Shown here: positions 17,610-25,046 of the stretch, piece after piece
How positions within the stretch are numbered: the first letter of the stretch is position 1
Layout: the number at the start of each line of letters is the position of its first letter
Source: Candidatus Saccharimonadota bacterium
GTDB taxonomy: Bacteria > Patescibacteriota > Saccharimonadia > Saccharimonadales > Saccharimonadaceae
Assembly: GCA_027492735.1 (NCBI GenBank)
Contig: JAPUEE010000018.1
Span: 1 to 56,028 of the forward strand
DNA length: 56,028 nucleotides
Direction of reading: 5' to 3'
Position numbers and translations under genes: made by a program
Notes under the pieces: generated by a model
The model's database searches: none
Told to the model about the DNA's origin: nothing
What the model saw: the letters and a program-made list of their open reading frames with translations, nothing else

Positions 17610-17684
17610 TGCCCGATGCCGGGCTAACTGATTCAAATTAACGTAAATGGTCATAAAAAGTAACATATAACCACACCTAGTATA
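17610..17684 (-). promoter_or_regulatory. Extended -10 promoter and leader hairpin of rny
   Basis: TATACT (minus strand, 17679-17684) is preceded by TGC, giving a leader of about 130 bases. The leader holds a perfect GCCCG-ATGC-CGGGC hairpin (17611-17624). Confidence 0.5.
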
Positions 17685-17690
17685 GCATTT

Positions 17691-18074
17691 TTATTTTTTT
17701 GGCGCAGTAATATTGGCTGGTGCGCCATATTCTGGTAAAACAATCTTGTCATTCATACCACTAGCCAGCTTCTCTCGCCCAGAAGCTAGCCAGTTTTCAC
17801 CGTTCGTCCCAACAATCGGAATTCCCTCGGCATAAGCCAGCGCATTCGCTACCGTTATACCAATTCGAAGTCCCGTAAAACTGCCCGGCCCCTTGAATAC
17901 AATAATACCTGTCACATCTTTATACTTGCCGTCGATCAGCTGGTCGAGTTCTCCTGGCAAGTCGCGCGCCAACGTACGCCCGGCTGGCCAGAGTTTCTGC
18001 CGTTCAACCTGTCCATCTTCATCAAGCCGATAGATTTCTGTGTCACTCATATCTGTTTTGATAGCTATATACAT
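17691..18074 (-). CDS. tsaB: Short TsaB (N-terminal half), t6A pathway
   Basis: A 127-residue protein matching the N-terminal domain of TsaB, including KGPGSFTGLRIG (about 60-71) and the following helix. Normal TsaB is about 220-240 residues, so the second ASKHA-like domain is missing. The remaining C-terminus ends in a Pro/Ala/Lys tail. TsaB is the scaffold for TsaD in threonylcarbamoylation of A37 in ANN-decoding tRNAs; the TsaC partner is encoded at 26290. It starts two bases after the ruvA stop, with GAAAGGA inside ruvA's end. Confidence 0.85.
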   Translation of the reverse strand: MYIAIKTDMSDTEIYRLDEDGQVERQKLWPAGRTLARDLPGELDQLIDGKYKDVTGIIVFKGPGSFTGLRIGITVANALAYAEGIPIVGTNGENWLASGREKLASGMNDKIVLPEYGAPANITAPKK

Positions 18075-18076
18075 AA

Positions 18077-18661
18077 TTATTTTCTATCCTTTAATGCCTC
18101 AGAAACGCGTTTGGCAGTCGGTAAGCTCGGGTCAATGCCAGCTAATGCCTCTGTGGCCTCGGCGAGGTTGTAGCCAAGTGCCATCAGTGCATCAAGGGCT
18201 TCATCACCCGCCAAATTCGAGATGGCTCCAGTTGTGAGATCATGACCCGGCACGTAGGTCGGCGCACCAACTTTGTCGCGTAGGTCAACCGTCACTCGTT
18301 CGGCAGTCTTCTTACCCACTCCCGATGCACGAGCCACAAACGCTACATCAGCACTTGCGATGGCACTCCGGACTGCTTCGGCTTCACCGAGACTCAAAAT
18401 AGCCAGAGCGGCTTTCGGTCCCACGCCCTGTACTGTAATCAGCAGTTCAAACAAACGTTTTGCCGCCAGTGCCGAAAACCCAAATAAATCCTCGGCCTGC
18501 TCACGCACGTGATGATAGGTATAAAATCTAGATTCTGCATCCAAATTCACTCGTTCAAAATCAGTCGCAGCAAGTTGAACTTCGTAACCCAAACCACCGA
18601 CATCAACCACAACTGAGCCAGAAAATTTTTCTATCACTTTGCCATTAACGAATGAGATCAT
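18077..18661 (-). CDS. ruvA: Holliday junction helicase subunit RuvA
   Basis: A 194-residue DNA-binding protein. An N-terminal OB fold (MISFVNGKV... GVGYEVQ-like GGLGYEVQL), tandem helix-hairpin-helix motifs (VQGVGPKAAL and ASGVGKKTAERV) and a C-terminal domain of about 45 residues that would bind RuvB are all present. It holds the four-way junction while RuvB migrates it; ruvB is not in the window. ruvC is seven bases upstream, but ruvA also has its own -10 box embedded in the ruvC end. Confidence 0.95.
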   Translation of the reverse strand: MISFVNGKVIEKFSGSVVVDVGGLGYEVQLAATDFERVNLDAESRFYTYHHVREQAEDLFGFSALAAKRLFELLITVQGVGPKAALAILSLGEAEAVRSAIASADVAFVARASGVGKKTAERVTVDLRDKVGAPTYVPGHDLTTGAISNLAGDEALDALMALGYNLAEATEALAGIDPSLPTAKRVSEALKDRK

Positions 18662-18667
18662 ACATCA

Positions 18668-18673
18668 ATTATA
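18668..18673 (-). promoter_or_regulatory. -10 box of ruvA inside ruvC stop (predicted leaderless)
   Basis: A perfect TATAAT on the minus strand overlaps the ruvC stop codon and lies exactly six bases before the ruvA ATG. No Shine-Dalgarno is present. Confidence 0.6.
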
Positions 18674-19145
18674 CCCTACTCATCATATCGTGGGTAATCG
18701 CGGCGGCGAGTGCATCGGCGCAGTCGTCTGGTTTTGGCACAGTTTTTAGATTCAGATGAATTCGTACCATTTCCTGAATTTGCTTTTTATCAGCCCGGCC
18801 GTAGCCCGTTAAGGTTTGTTTGATCTGGAGCGGCGTATACTCAAATACTGGTAGACCCGCCTTGGCACCAGCGAGCATTGCCACCCCGCGAGCATGCGAG
18901 ACACTCATCGCCGTTGTCGTATTGCGGGCAAAAAATAATTTCTCAATCGACATAACGTCGGGCTTTGTTTCATTGATAATTTCCACTAGACTGTCGTAGA
19001 TATCAACGAGACGCTCGGTTAACGGCGTATGAGCTGGTGTCGTGACAACACCGGCATCAACCATTATGGACGGCTTGCCTTTTATCACGTCTATAACACC
19101 AAACCCCAATATACCCGTGCCTGGATCGATACCGATGATTCGCAT
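18669..19145 (-). CDS. ruvC: Crossover junction endonuclease RuvC
   Basis: A 158-residue RNase H-fold resolvase. The catalytic acids are recognisable: D7 in GIDPGTG, Glu in SIEKLFFARN and the Asp pair in KPDDCADALAAA. It cuts Holliday junctions held by RuvA. Length and motifs are normal. It is upstream of ruvA and tsaB on the same strand. Confidence 0.96.
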   Translation of the reverse strand: MRIIGIDPGTGILGFGVIDVIKGKPSIMVDAGVVTTPAHTPLTERLVDIYDSLVEIINETKPDVMSIEKLFFARNTTTAMSVSHARGVAMLAGAKAGLPVFEYTPLQIKQTLTGYGRADKKQIQEMVRIHLNLKTVPKPDDCADALAAAITHDMMSRV

Positions 19146-19151
19146 ACACCA

Positions 19152-19157
19152 ATTCTA
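19152..19157 (-). promoter_or_regulatory. -10 box of ruvC (predicted leaderless)
   Basis: TAGAAT on the minus strand ends exactly six bases before the ruvC ATG. No Shine-Dalgarno is present. Confidence 0.55.
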
Positions 19158-19164
19158 CCATGTT

Positions 19165-21015
19165 CTAGCGAGCAGCTATAAACTGTGTACGAAGCTTGCG
19201 AATAAACTGACCTATTTCCATTTTGTACTGAAAGAATAGTATTCCGACAGTTATCGTCGCTACACCAATTGCCGCCAGCAATAACTGTCCGCTAGCGCTC
19301 GATGGTGGACCAGCCTCTACGGCAAACTGACCCTGCGCCGATGAAACAATCTTGCGACACCGATTTGTTTCCGCATTACGTTCATACCCGTCAGCACAAG
19401 GCTTTACTGTTGACGTTGTTGCTGCAATTCTACGACATCGGTTCGTCTCGGGGTTGCGCTCTTGACCTTCTTTGCATGGCGTGAGGGTTGCTGTTGTTAC
19501 GATTTTTCGACAGCGATTCGTTGATTCATTCCGATAGTATCCCGCCGCACAAGCTGCGACAGTCGCAATAGTTACTATCTTGTTACATCGACCAGTATCG
19601 AGATTGCGATAGTAGCCCTCCTGACAAGATGGATACTCCTGAAATATATTTCGTTGCCCTGGTGTTGGCGTGTATGTTTGTATCCATTCGCCGTCGACCA
19701 TTGACCATGAGGTATCCTTGGCGAGGCTCGCATAGGTGGTACTATCCACCTCCGTCTCACCATCAGAGCTATAGAGATATACTGTCCCGGTCGTCGTTTT
19801 AGTGAGACCCAGTGGTGTATCGTTAATGGCAATAACACGGAAGCTTCCAGGCTCTAGTGCCTCATCGCCAAATTCAAAGTATTTCGTGGCACTACGGTTT
19901 GTCATCAACTGACACCCCCGCAAGGTAACTGTTTGATCACTACTATTTACAATTTCGATAAATTGATTGTCGATATTGGCGCCGACCTCGGATAACTTTA
20001 CGCCTTCGCAGTAATTAACGGTTGGGAGAACATTTGGCAAGCCAGGACTCGGCTGTTTGGAAACCTGCCACTCCTCACCTATTTTCCACCACGACGTACC
20101 AGCTTTCAAGGCTGGATAGGCTTGAACATCAAGCTCTGTTGTGCCGTCGCTAGATAGTACATAAACGATACCAGCCACTGTTTTAGATAATGACAACTCC
20201 TTGTATTCGTCCATAAATAAAAGCTTGATCCCGTTTGGCTCTAGTGTCTCGTTGTCAAAACTAGCATATTTAGTGGTGGTGTTTTTGTTCGGTATTAACC
20301 TACATCCTTGAATATCGATAATCCGATCAGAAGTATTGGTTAATTCTATGAACTGCCTGCCGTATATGCCGCCACCTGGATACGCTCCAATTTCAGTTAT
20401 TTTCAAATTTTCGCAGTCTGGATTAGTCGGGTCACTGGGTGGAGCGGGTTCCTCATCAACAACAGGCTGCCACCCGCCAAACAATAACTCCGGAGATGTC
20501 GTCGATAATTCTAGCGACTGACAGCTGCCTGTCCCTGTAATACAAGGACTTACCAGTATCGGTTTGTTCGAGCTCATAGCGGGGGCGTTTCGATCCGACG
20601 AGCAAATTTTTATACTCCCCCAGCAATTTTCTAGGACGACAGATCCGTCAATCTCTAGCACTAGCCTTCCACCAGATAAAGCTATCCTATCTGCACTATA
20701 CGCTTTGTCAAAAGAGCCTGTAGTCGCTGTACTCTGGCTCACCAGTAACGAACTATTTGCTAAAAAGATACCACTCCCAAATTCAATGATTAGTGTCGGA
20801 TTTTTATTGTCAATACTACTGTTGAAAAACAGCAATCTCATATTAGTAGCTGAAATATCGGCCCCATCATTACGTATCATAACAGATTCAGAACCATTAG
20901 TTGAGTTGATAGACATAATATAAACCTGGCTCTGATCTATATCCTCAGCTCGCGCAGGCATCGACGGGCTGATAGCTATCAGCATCGCCAATAGAACAAG
21001 CATGAGCTTTTTCAT
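19165..21015 (-). CDS. Secreted lamin-tail-domain surface protein with Cys repeats and C-terminal anchor
   Basis: A 616-residue protein from ATG 21015 (MKKLMLVL), which begins a clean signal peptide ending near ARA-ED. The -10 spacing of six bases supports this start over the longer frame to 21090. An N-terminal domain of about 150 residues is followed by two lamin-tail-like domains, each with KITEIGA/KLSEVGA, QFIE and a paired Cys (about 215-330 and 350-460). Four tandem repeats of about 28 residues (C-x2-G-x2-RN-x3-T-x-RC-x-K-I) come next, then one helix and a basic 20-residue tail. It is probably displayed on the cell surface, the repeats forming a disulfide-linked stalk. Function is unknown. 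Confidence 0.8.
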   Translation of the reverse strand: MKKLMLVLLAMLIAISPSMPARAEDIDQSQVYIMSINSTNGSESVMIRNDGADISATNMRLLFFNSSIDNKNPTLIIEFGSGIFLANSSLLVSQSTATTGSFDKAYSADRIALSGGRLVLEIDGSVVLENCWGSIKICSSDRNAPAMSSNKPILVSPCITGTGSCQSLELSTTSPELLFGGWQPVVDEEPAPPSDPTNPDCENLKITEIGAYPGGGIYGRQFIELTNTSDRIIDIQGCRLIPNKNTTTKYASFDNETLEPNGIKLLFMDEYKELSLSKTVAGIVYVLSSDGTTELDVQAYPALKAGTSWWKIGEEWQVSKQPSPGLPNVLPTVNYCEGVKLSEVGANIDNQFIEIVNSSDQTVTLRGCQLMTNRSATKYFEFGDEALEPGSFRVIAINDTPLGLTKTTTGTVYLYSSDGETEVDSTTYASLAKDTSWSMVDGEWIQTYTPTPGQRNIFQEYPSCQEGYYRNLDTGRCNKIVTIATVAACAAGYYRNESTNRCRKIVTTATLTPCKEGQERNPETNRCRRIAATTSTVKPCADGYERNAETNRCRKIVSSAQGQFAVEAGPPSSASGQLLLAAIGVATITVGILFFQYKMEIGQFIRKLRTQFIAAR

Positions 21016-21021
21016 GAAAGT

Positions 21022-21027
21022 ATTGTA
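21022..21027 (-). promoter_or_regulatory. -10 box of the lamin-tail gene (decides start)
   Basis: TACAAT on the minus strand ends exactly six bases before ATG 21015, the codon that opens the signal peptide. Confidence 0.55.
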
Positions 21028-21076
21028 TATAAATACCTCGGCGGCTGCAAGGTTTGGTCTTTCGCATAGCCTGTTA

Positions 21077-21082
21077 TACAAT
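21077..21082 (+). promoter_or_regulatory. -10 box of the 21092 gene
   Basis: TACAAT ends nine bases before ATG 21092, with no Shine-Dalgarno. It is divergent from the lamin-tail promoter 50 bases away. Confidence 0.5.
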
Positions 21083-21091
21083 AGTAGCACT

Positions 21092-21832
21092 ATGGAGGAG
21101 CAGCCAGACGATAGGCCCGTTGCTTACGACGCAGAGGGCCGACCGCTGTACTACCATCCGGAGTCAGCGACCGAACCAGTGTCAGACCAGACGCCACCTC
21201 CTGCCGCGCCCAGTGAAACCCAGCCGGCACCTAGCGTAAAACCAGTCGCTAGCGATGAGCCGACCGTCATATCACCAGAATTAGAACAAAAACACGGCGA
21301 ATCAGTTGCAAACTATCCAGATCTCGATATTGGACCAAATGAATTCGTCGTTATCGATGTCGAACGATCGATAGTTGGCCTCGTCCTGATATGGGTAGTA
21401 GTTTGTGGTGCATTTTTGACCTTTATTATAACGACCGTCCTCGTGTCACAGGTAACGGTTAACAGTCCTTATGTGCTATTGATCGGCTTTTCGCTCGCAG
21501 TCACTTGTTTCATTGGGGGCCTCATTGCCACCTACGTGTATAACCAAAATTATTTCATCGTTACTAACGAACGAGTCATCGCCAACGTCCAAATCTCACC
21601 TTTTTCGCGCATGAATCAAAATGTTGAGCTAGAACATATCGAAGACTGTAGCTACACACAGAGCGGGGTCTTTCAGACGCTATTCAACTACGGTTCAATT
21701 CGCCTCAGTACAGTAGGTGACGAGCATACCTATCGCTTCAATTTTGTACGCGACCCTGGTGGACAATTTCAGATAGTAAATCGCGTAGTGCAGGCCGTCG
21801 ACGAAGGCGAGCCTACTAAATATAAACACTAG
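21092..21832 (+). CDS. Membrane protein with PH-like (bPH2/YdbT-type) domain
   Basis: A 246-residue protein when started at ATG 21092 (MEEQPDD), chosen for the -10 box just upstream; the open frame continues further without a reason to use it. The acidic/Pro-rich N-terminus (about 1-75) contains a WW-like pattern (AYDAEGRPLYYHPES). Two helices (about 93-117 and 125-148) follow, then a domain with YFIVTNERVIANVQISPFSRMNQNVELEHIEDCSY split across strands, as in bacterial PH-like domain proteins. The substrate or ligand is unknown. Its TAG stop overlaps the opposite-strand pilin stop by four bases. Confidence 0.75.
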   Translation: MEEQPDDRPVAYDAEGRPLYYHPESATEPVSDQTPPPAAPSETQPAPSVKPVASDEPTVISPELEQKHGESVANYPDLDIGPNEFVVIDVERSIVGLVLIWVVVCGAFLTFIITTVLVSQVTVNSPYVLLIGFSLAVTCFIGGLIATYVYNQNYFIVTNERVIANVQISPFSRMNQNVELEHIEDCSYTQSGVFQTLFNYGSIRLSTVGDEHTYRFNFVRDPGGQFQIVNRVVQAVDEGEPTKYKH

Positions 21833-22272
21833 TTTGAGCTAGATGAAGCCTTGGTAAAGTCAGCTTCAGCTTCTAGGTCTGCCGTCAGTTTAAACTGCTG
21901 ACAATGTCCATCCTGATCGCAGTTGCTCGGTGTATATCGATAGTTGCAATCGCCATCAACTGCCTGTTGGTCATCGAAATCAGTATAGGTACATTTATTA
22001 CCATCCAGCGTAAAACCATCTGGATCGGTGAATAATGTTGGATCAACAGACGGCAAGGTATCACGCGAGATAGTCTGTGGATAATAATTATGTTGTTTAT
22101 AATAGACCTCTGTCAAACCGTAATACATAGCGTTGACCGCTGTTTTCCTCGTTTGATCACGGGCAGCTGTCTCCATATGATTTCGCTGGACAACAAAAAA
22201 TACGGCTAACGTAACTAATACGATAAACGACACTATGAGCTCAATTGCCGTAAACCCCGCCTGCTTTTTCAT
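21829..22272 (-). CDS. Type IV pilin-like protein
   Basis: A 147-residue protein from ATG 22272 (MKKQAGFTAIELIV). A short basic leader ending in G precedes F-T-x-x-E, the prepilin peptidase (PilD) cleavage site with Glu5, followed by the conserved hydrophobic helix. The mature part has four Cys (CTYTD, CNYRY, CDQDGHC) and DPD/DGDCNY calcium-loop-like acidic stretches. It is one of three pilin-like genes in the window and probably a minor pilin. The -10 box TACAAT (22282-22287) is nine bases upstream. Confidence 0.85.
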   Translation of the reverse strand: MKKQAGFTAIELIVSFIVLVTLAVFFVVQRNHMETAARDQTRKTAVNAMYYGLTEVYYKQHNYYPQTISRDTLPSVDPTLFTDPDGFTLDGNKCTYTDFDDQQAVDGDCNYRYTPSNCDQDGHCQQFKLTADLEAEADFTKASSSSN

Positions 22273-22281
22273 GATTTGTCC

Positions 22282-22287
22282 ATTGTA
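22282..22287 (-). promoter_or_regulatory. -10 box of the 22272 pilin gene
   Basis: TACAAT on the minus strand ends nine bases before ATG, and no Shine-Dalgarno is present. Confidence 0.45.
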
Positions 22288-22293
22288 GCACAT

Positions 22294-22698
22294 CTACGAT
22301 TGCCGCCCAAACAGAAAATCCATCCACTGTTCAAAATTAGATTTCTCGATAACTAGAGAGGTAGTATTCGTTTTGTTGCTATCCGCACCGCTAGTGTGCG
22401 GCAAGATCACGAGATGCTCGCCTGGACGGGCTTTGTTGAGAAGCGCCCTCGCCTGTAGCTCGAGAAATTCGTCCGTTTGGTAGTATGCCTGCTGGAGACG
22501 CAGGTTTTCATTTTGCAGTTCCATGACTTGATTATCTAGCCGAGCCTGCTGGACTTGCTTCTCCAGATCATAGTTTTTCGTCAAAACATTGATGGTTGAC
22601 CAGGCCCAACTGAGCGCCAATAACATCGCTACAAGTAGTGCAATGTTCTCTAGTGTTAGGTGTTTTTTTATATCTGAAAAATCAGCAAATAAACGCAT
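22294..22698 (-). CDS. DivIC/FtsB/FtsL-like septum protein
   Basis: A 134-residue bitopic protein from ATG 22698 (MRLFADFSD). A cytoplasmic segment of about 20 residues is followed by one helix (about 22-40), a coiled coil (LEKQVQQARLDNQVMELQNENLRLQQAY) and then ARALLNKARPGEHLVIL, the DivIC/FtsB hallmark after the coil. It would link divisome proteins at midcell. A TATAAT exactly six bases before this ATG supports the start rather than the longer frame to 22740. Confidence 0.85.
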   Translation of the reverse strand: MRLFADFSDIKKHLTLENIALLVAMLLALSWAWSTINVLTKNYDLEKQVQQARLDNQVMELQNENLRLQQAYYQTDEFLELQARALLNKARPGEHLVILPHTSGADSNKTNTTSLVIEKSNFEQWMDFLFGRQS

Positions 22699-22704
22699 GT
22701 GGTT

Positions 22705-22710
22705 ATTATA
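22705..22710 (-). promoter_or_regulatory. -10 box of the DivIC-like gene (predicted leaderless)
   Basis: A perfect TATAAT on the minus strand ends exactly six bases before ATG 22698. No Shine-Dalgarno is present. Confidence 0.65.
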
Positions 22711-22746
22711 ACACAAATGGAAGGCTCCGAGAGCTGTCATTACCGT

Positions 22747-23294
22747 CTATTTAGCATTTAGACAATACGGTGCGCCACCCGAGGATTCCAGTGTTGTCCA
22801 CACCACTACGCTGCCGGTCTCATAATAAGAAGTGTCATAGCTCTCTGACCCCGTAGGACATCTAGCATTAATATTGTAGCCAATAAAGCCACCGTAACCA
22901 AAGGAATTATTCATGCTAATCCTATTATTAAGTTGTAAATAAGCATAATTAATTCTGTAGCCATTGTCTCCCTGCTGATTCCACCAATCAACATAGCCAA
23001 CAAAGAAGTCGTAGACATCAGGTGCATTGGTGGGAGAAATCGCACCACCCGAACTACCACTAACACCTGGGTATTTTCCGTAATCTGCCTTGTAACTCTG
23101 CAGCGCAGATATTACCTGACCCAGCTCCTGCTTTCTCTTGTTATCTCTCTGCGACTTTTGCATAGTAGGGACAGCGAGAAAGACGGTGAGAAAATAAGGC
23201 CCGCTATAGCTAGTACCAGCACCACTTCTATGATGGTAAAGCCCGACGCCCGCCCACCATACTTTGACGTTGTTTTTAACCACAAGCGTTTCAT
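22747..23294 (-). pseudogene. Type IV pilin-like gene split by a frameshift
   Basis: The leader and hydrophobic helix (MKRLWLKTTS... GFTIIEVVLVLAIAGLIF) lie in one frame from ATG 23294. The rest (LTVFLAVPTMQKSQRDNKRKQ, then a Tyr/Gly/Asn-rich domain with two Cys) lies in another frame to 22747. The intact paralogue at 39847 reads straight through the same region (GFTIIEVVLVLAVAGMIF, VVFLALPALQKNQRDNARKQ). The frames join around 23187-23196 and one missing base would explain it. It is either a degraded gene, a sequencing error or a slippage-regulated gene. A nine-C tract sits just upstream. Confidence 0.8.
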
Positions 23295-23316
23295 AGTTAA
23301 TAATAAGTATACCATA

Positions 23317-23325
23317 CCCCCCCCC
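23317..23325. repeat. C9/G9 homopolymer tract
   Basis: Nine consecutive C on the plus strand (G on the minus strand) in the start region of the frameshifted pilin, about 24 bases before the tRNA -35 position. Such tracts are prone to slippage. Confidence 0.85.
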
Positions 23326-23349
23326 GTGCAAATAAGAGAAAAGGAATGG

Positions 23350-23355
23350 TATAAT
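23350..23355 (+). promoter_or_regulatory. -10 box of the 23366 tRNA
   Basis: A perfect TATAAT ten bases before the tRNA 5' end. The -35 (TGCAAA-like) is weak. Confidence 0.6.
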
Positions 23356-23365
23356 AGTCCGTGTT

Positions 23366-23441
23366 CGGGGCGTAGCTCAGGGGTTAGAGCAGTCGGCTCA
23401 TAACCGATTGGTCGCTGGTTCGATCCCAGCCGCCCCGACCA
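23366..23441 (+). tRNA. tRNA with CAU anticodon (Ile2-lysidine or Met)
   Basis: A 76-base cloverleaf with encoded CCA. The acceptor CGGGGCG/CGCCCCG is fully paired including C1-G72, so it is not the initiator. The anticodon loop is CTCATAA on a TCGG/CCGA stem. The D-loop, the TTGGTC variable region and the T-arm GCTGG/CCAGC closely resemble bacterial tRNA-Ile2, whose C34 is made lysidine by TilS (encoded at 5839). An elongator Met assignment remains possible. Confidence 0.88.
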
Positions 23442-23445
23442 GAAA

Positions 23446-23949
23446 TTATTTCAGAGAACTATAATACTCGTCGGTTGCTTGATCGACTTCTGCCTGTGTA
23501 GGCGGATGGTCAAAAGTGGCAGTTACTGGAAAATCTACTACGACACTATAGGTTTTTACATTAGATTCTGCGTTAGACTCCAGCACCTGTTGTTGATTGC
23601 CTTGTTTCTTCTTGAGCGCAGCAGAACTGAGCAGTAAATCAGCACACGGCGTCGCAGCTACATCAATAGTAGAATCATCGAGGTTGTGGCGAAAATGATC
23701 ACGATTTCTCGCACTATCTGGGAGCGTATCGGTACCTCTCGTCAAAATAACGGCTAAATGACCGTAGGGTCGATCATTTTTCGTACCCAGTTCGCAGTCA
23801 CTACGGAAAGGACATGCCTCACACGCAATCCGGCCTATGGGACTGATTTGCGGCTTGTATCGGCGTGACACACTGAGCGCATCAATCATCTTGCGCAGCT
23901 GAAGTCCGCGTTCTGAGGTATGACGAGTTTTCCATTGGACTTTTGTCAT
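23446..23949 (-). CDS. Conserved-looking unknown protein with Cys cluster
   Basis: A 167-residue soluble protein. The N-terminal half is basic. It holds C-E-A-C-P-F-R-S-D-C (about 43-52), a C-x2-C-x5-C cluster that could bind metal, with a fourth Cys near residue 93. The C-terminal third has a VVVDFPVTATFDHPPTQAEVD strand-like segment. I do not recognise the family. The -10 box TATAAT (23956-23961) is exactly six bases before ATG. It converges on the 23366 tRNA. Confidence 0.65.
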   Translation of the reverse strand: MTKVQWKTRHTSERGLQLRKMIDALSVSRRYKPQISPIGRIACEACPFRSDCELGTKNDRPYGHLAVILTRGTDTLPDSARNRDHFRHNLDDSTIDVAATPCADLLLSSAALKKKQGNQQQVLESNAESNVKTYSVVVDFPVTATFDHPPTQAEVDQATDEYYSSLK

Positions 23950-23955
23950 AGTTTT

Positions 23956-23961
23956 ATTATA
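23956..23961 (-). promoter_or_regulatory. -10 box of the 23446 gene (predicted leaderless)
   Basis: A perfect TATAAT on the minus strand ends exactly six bases before ATG 23949. Confidence 0.6.
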
Positions 23962-23986
23962 GCATAAATGTAATAAAAAATCAACT

Positions 23987-24012
23987 AAAAACGCGCCCTG
24001 TTAGAGGCGCGC
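23987..24012 (-). terminator. Terminator after the 69-aa protein gene
   Basis: CGCGCC and GGCGCG arms around an eight-base loop are followed on the minus strand by TTTTTAG, just past the 24033 stop. Confidence 0.75.
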
Positions 24013-24032
24013 TATCTGAAACTACTGAAACC

Positions 24033-24242
24033 TTATTTCTTGGTCTTTTTGATAGTCAAGAAACCATTACGTGGGTTCTCAACAACTTCGTAGCCTGCTG
24101 GCAATTCAGTTGGGGTACCTTTGCCACCTTCAACTTTGGCAAAGAAGTAGATACGCTGCTCACGGCCACCGCGTAATACGACGTCCTTGTAATGCAAAAA
24201 GTATTCAACCCCCTTAGAGTTAGTGTGTGTGTAAGTTGCCAT
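24033..24242 (-). CDS. Small 69-residue protein, lineage-type unknown
   Basis: Starts at ATG 24242 (MATYTHTNSKG), fixed by a strong AAGGAGG. The longer frame to 24302 lacks support. It is basic, with aromatic strands (YFLHYKDVVLRGG, IYFFAKV) and a conserved-looking LPAGYEVVENPRNGFL ending in KKTKK. Proteins with this pattern recur in CPR genomes as far as I know, with no assigned function. It is monocistronic with its own terminator and a good ribosome site, so it may be abundantly expressed. Confidence 0.75.
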   Translation of the reverse strand: MATYTHTNSKGVEYFLHYKDVVLRGGREQRIYFFAKVEGGKGTPTELPAGYEVVENPRNGFLTIKKTKK

Positions 24243-24336
24243 AATTGTCCTCCTTACTTTACTTACATACCCCAGGTTACAGCACCTATCTCTCCCTGTC
24301 AACCCCTATTTCCACATTTTAAAGAAAACGCTTTTT

Positions 24337-25008
24337 TCAGAGAGCACGATATTTAAATTTCAAGATTATGCGCAAGATTATTGCCGCCACGAGACGCAAG
24401 ACAACCGTGAGCACGAGCAAAAAGCATATAAAGAGCGTAATGCCAGCGGCGTCTAGACTCCAGCGAGTCGGCGAAAATTCAATATAATAGGCATCTGGAG
24501 TAATCGACTCGGCCTCTGCGTAGCCGCTATCGCCACTCGCACCGATCTTTTCGGCAATACACCTAGCACGAGCTCTTGAACCGCCGCTGTACCAGGCTGA
24601 GGCGCATTCCTCGGTTACTTTTTGATAGAGGGTCTGGTCAATATCTACAGGTTTGGCAGCCTCTAGCGCTTTGTCGACCGCCTGATCATAGAGGGTTTGG
24701 AGCGGTAGACGAGGAACGGCGCTGTTCATATGGCCCGCCATAAAATTCTGGAGCTTTTTCGCGGCTTTTTCAACTTTTACAATGTCACCTGTTTTGTCGG
24801 CAGCCTTGAGGTTCTCGTAGAGATCTAGCGCGCCGAGGCTATTAAGACGCAAAAATACCGCGGCTAGCATGGAAAAAATCAGCAGCAGCACTAACATTTG
24901 CCAGATTTTAATGCCTTTTAGGAAATTAAGAACATGAATATCCCGTTTTACTGCGTCACCATGACCCAGATTCTGATATTTTTTATCACGCCAATTCCAC
25001 CCTTTCAT
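24337..25008 (-). CDS. Two-helix membrane protein, unknown
   Basis: A 223-residue protein. A basic N-terminus (about 1-32) is followed by one helix (about 35-54), an external domain of about 120 residues containing two Cys (CASAW, ARCIAEK), and a second helix near the C-terminus (about 190-218) with a basic end. I do not recognise the family. It is divergent from murC. Its -10 box TATAAT (25017-25022) ends eight bases before ATG. Confidence 0.7.
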   Translation of the reverse strand: MKGWNWRDKKYQNLGHGDAVKRDIHVLNFLKGIKIWQMLVLLLIFSMLAAVFLRLNSLGALDLYENLKAADKTGDIVKVEKAAKKLQNFMAGHMNSAVPRLPLQTLYDQAVDKALEAAKPVDIDQTLYQKVTEECASAWYSGGSRARARCIAEKIGASGDSGYAEAESITPDAYYIEFSPTRWSLDAAGITLFICFLLVLTVVLRLVAAIILRIILKFKYRAL

Positions 25009-25016
25009 TAGTGAAA

Positions 25017-25022
25017 ATTATA
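25017..25022 (-). promoter_or_regulatory. -10 box of the 24337 gene
   Basis: TATAAT on the minus strand ends eight bases before ATG 25008. It is divergent from the murC box, 11 bases away. Confidence 0.5.
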
Positions 25023-25033
25023 CCATAAAATGC

Positions 25034-25039
25034 TAGAAT
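25034..25039 (+). promoter_or_regulatory. -10 box of murC (predicted leaderless, GTG start)
   Basis: TAGAAT ends seven bases before the GTG at 25047. There is no Shine-Dalgarno. A nearby out-of-frame ATG (25042) is skipped. Confidence 0.5.
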
Positions 25040-25046
25040 TGATGGT

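Noticed and set aside
19359-19640. Cys repeats as EGF domains
   Set aside because: EGF domains need six Cys; these units have two each and a different spacing.
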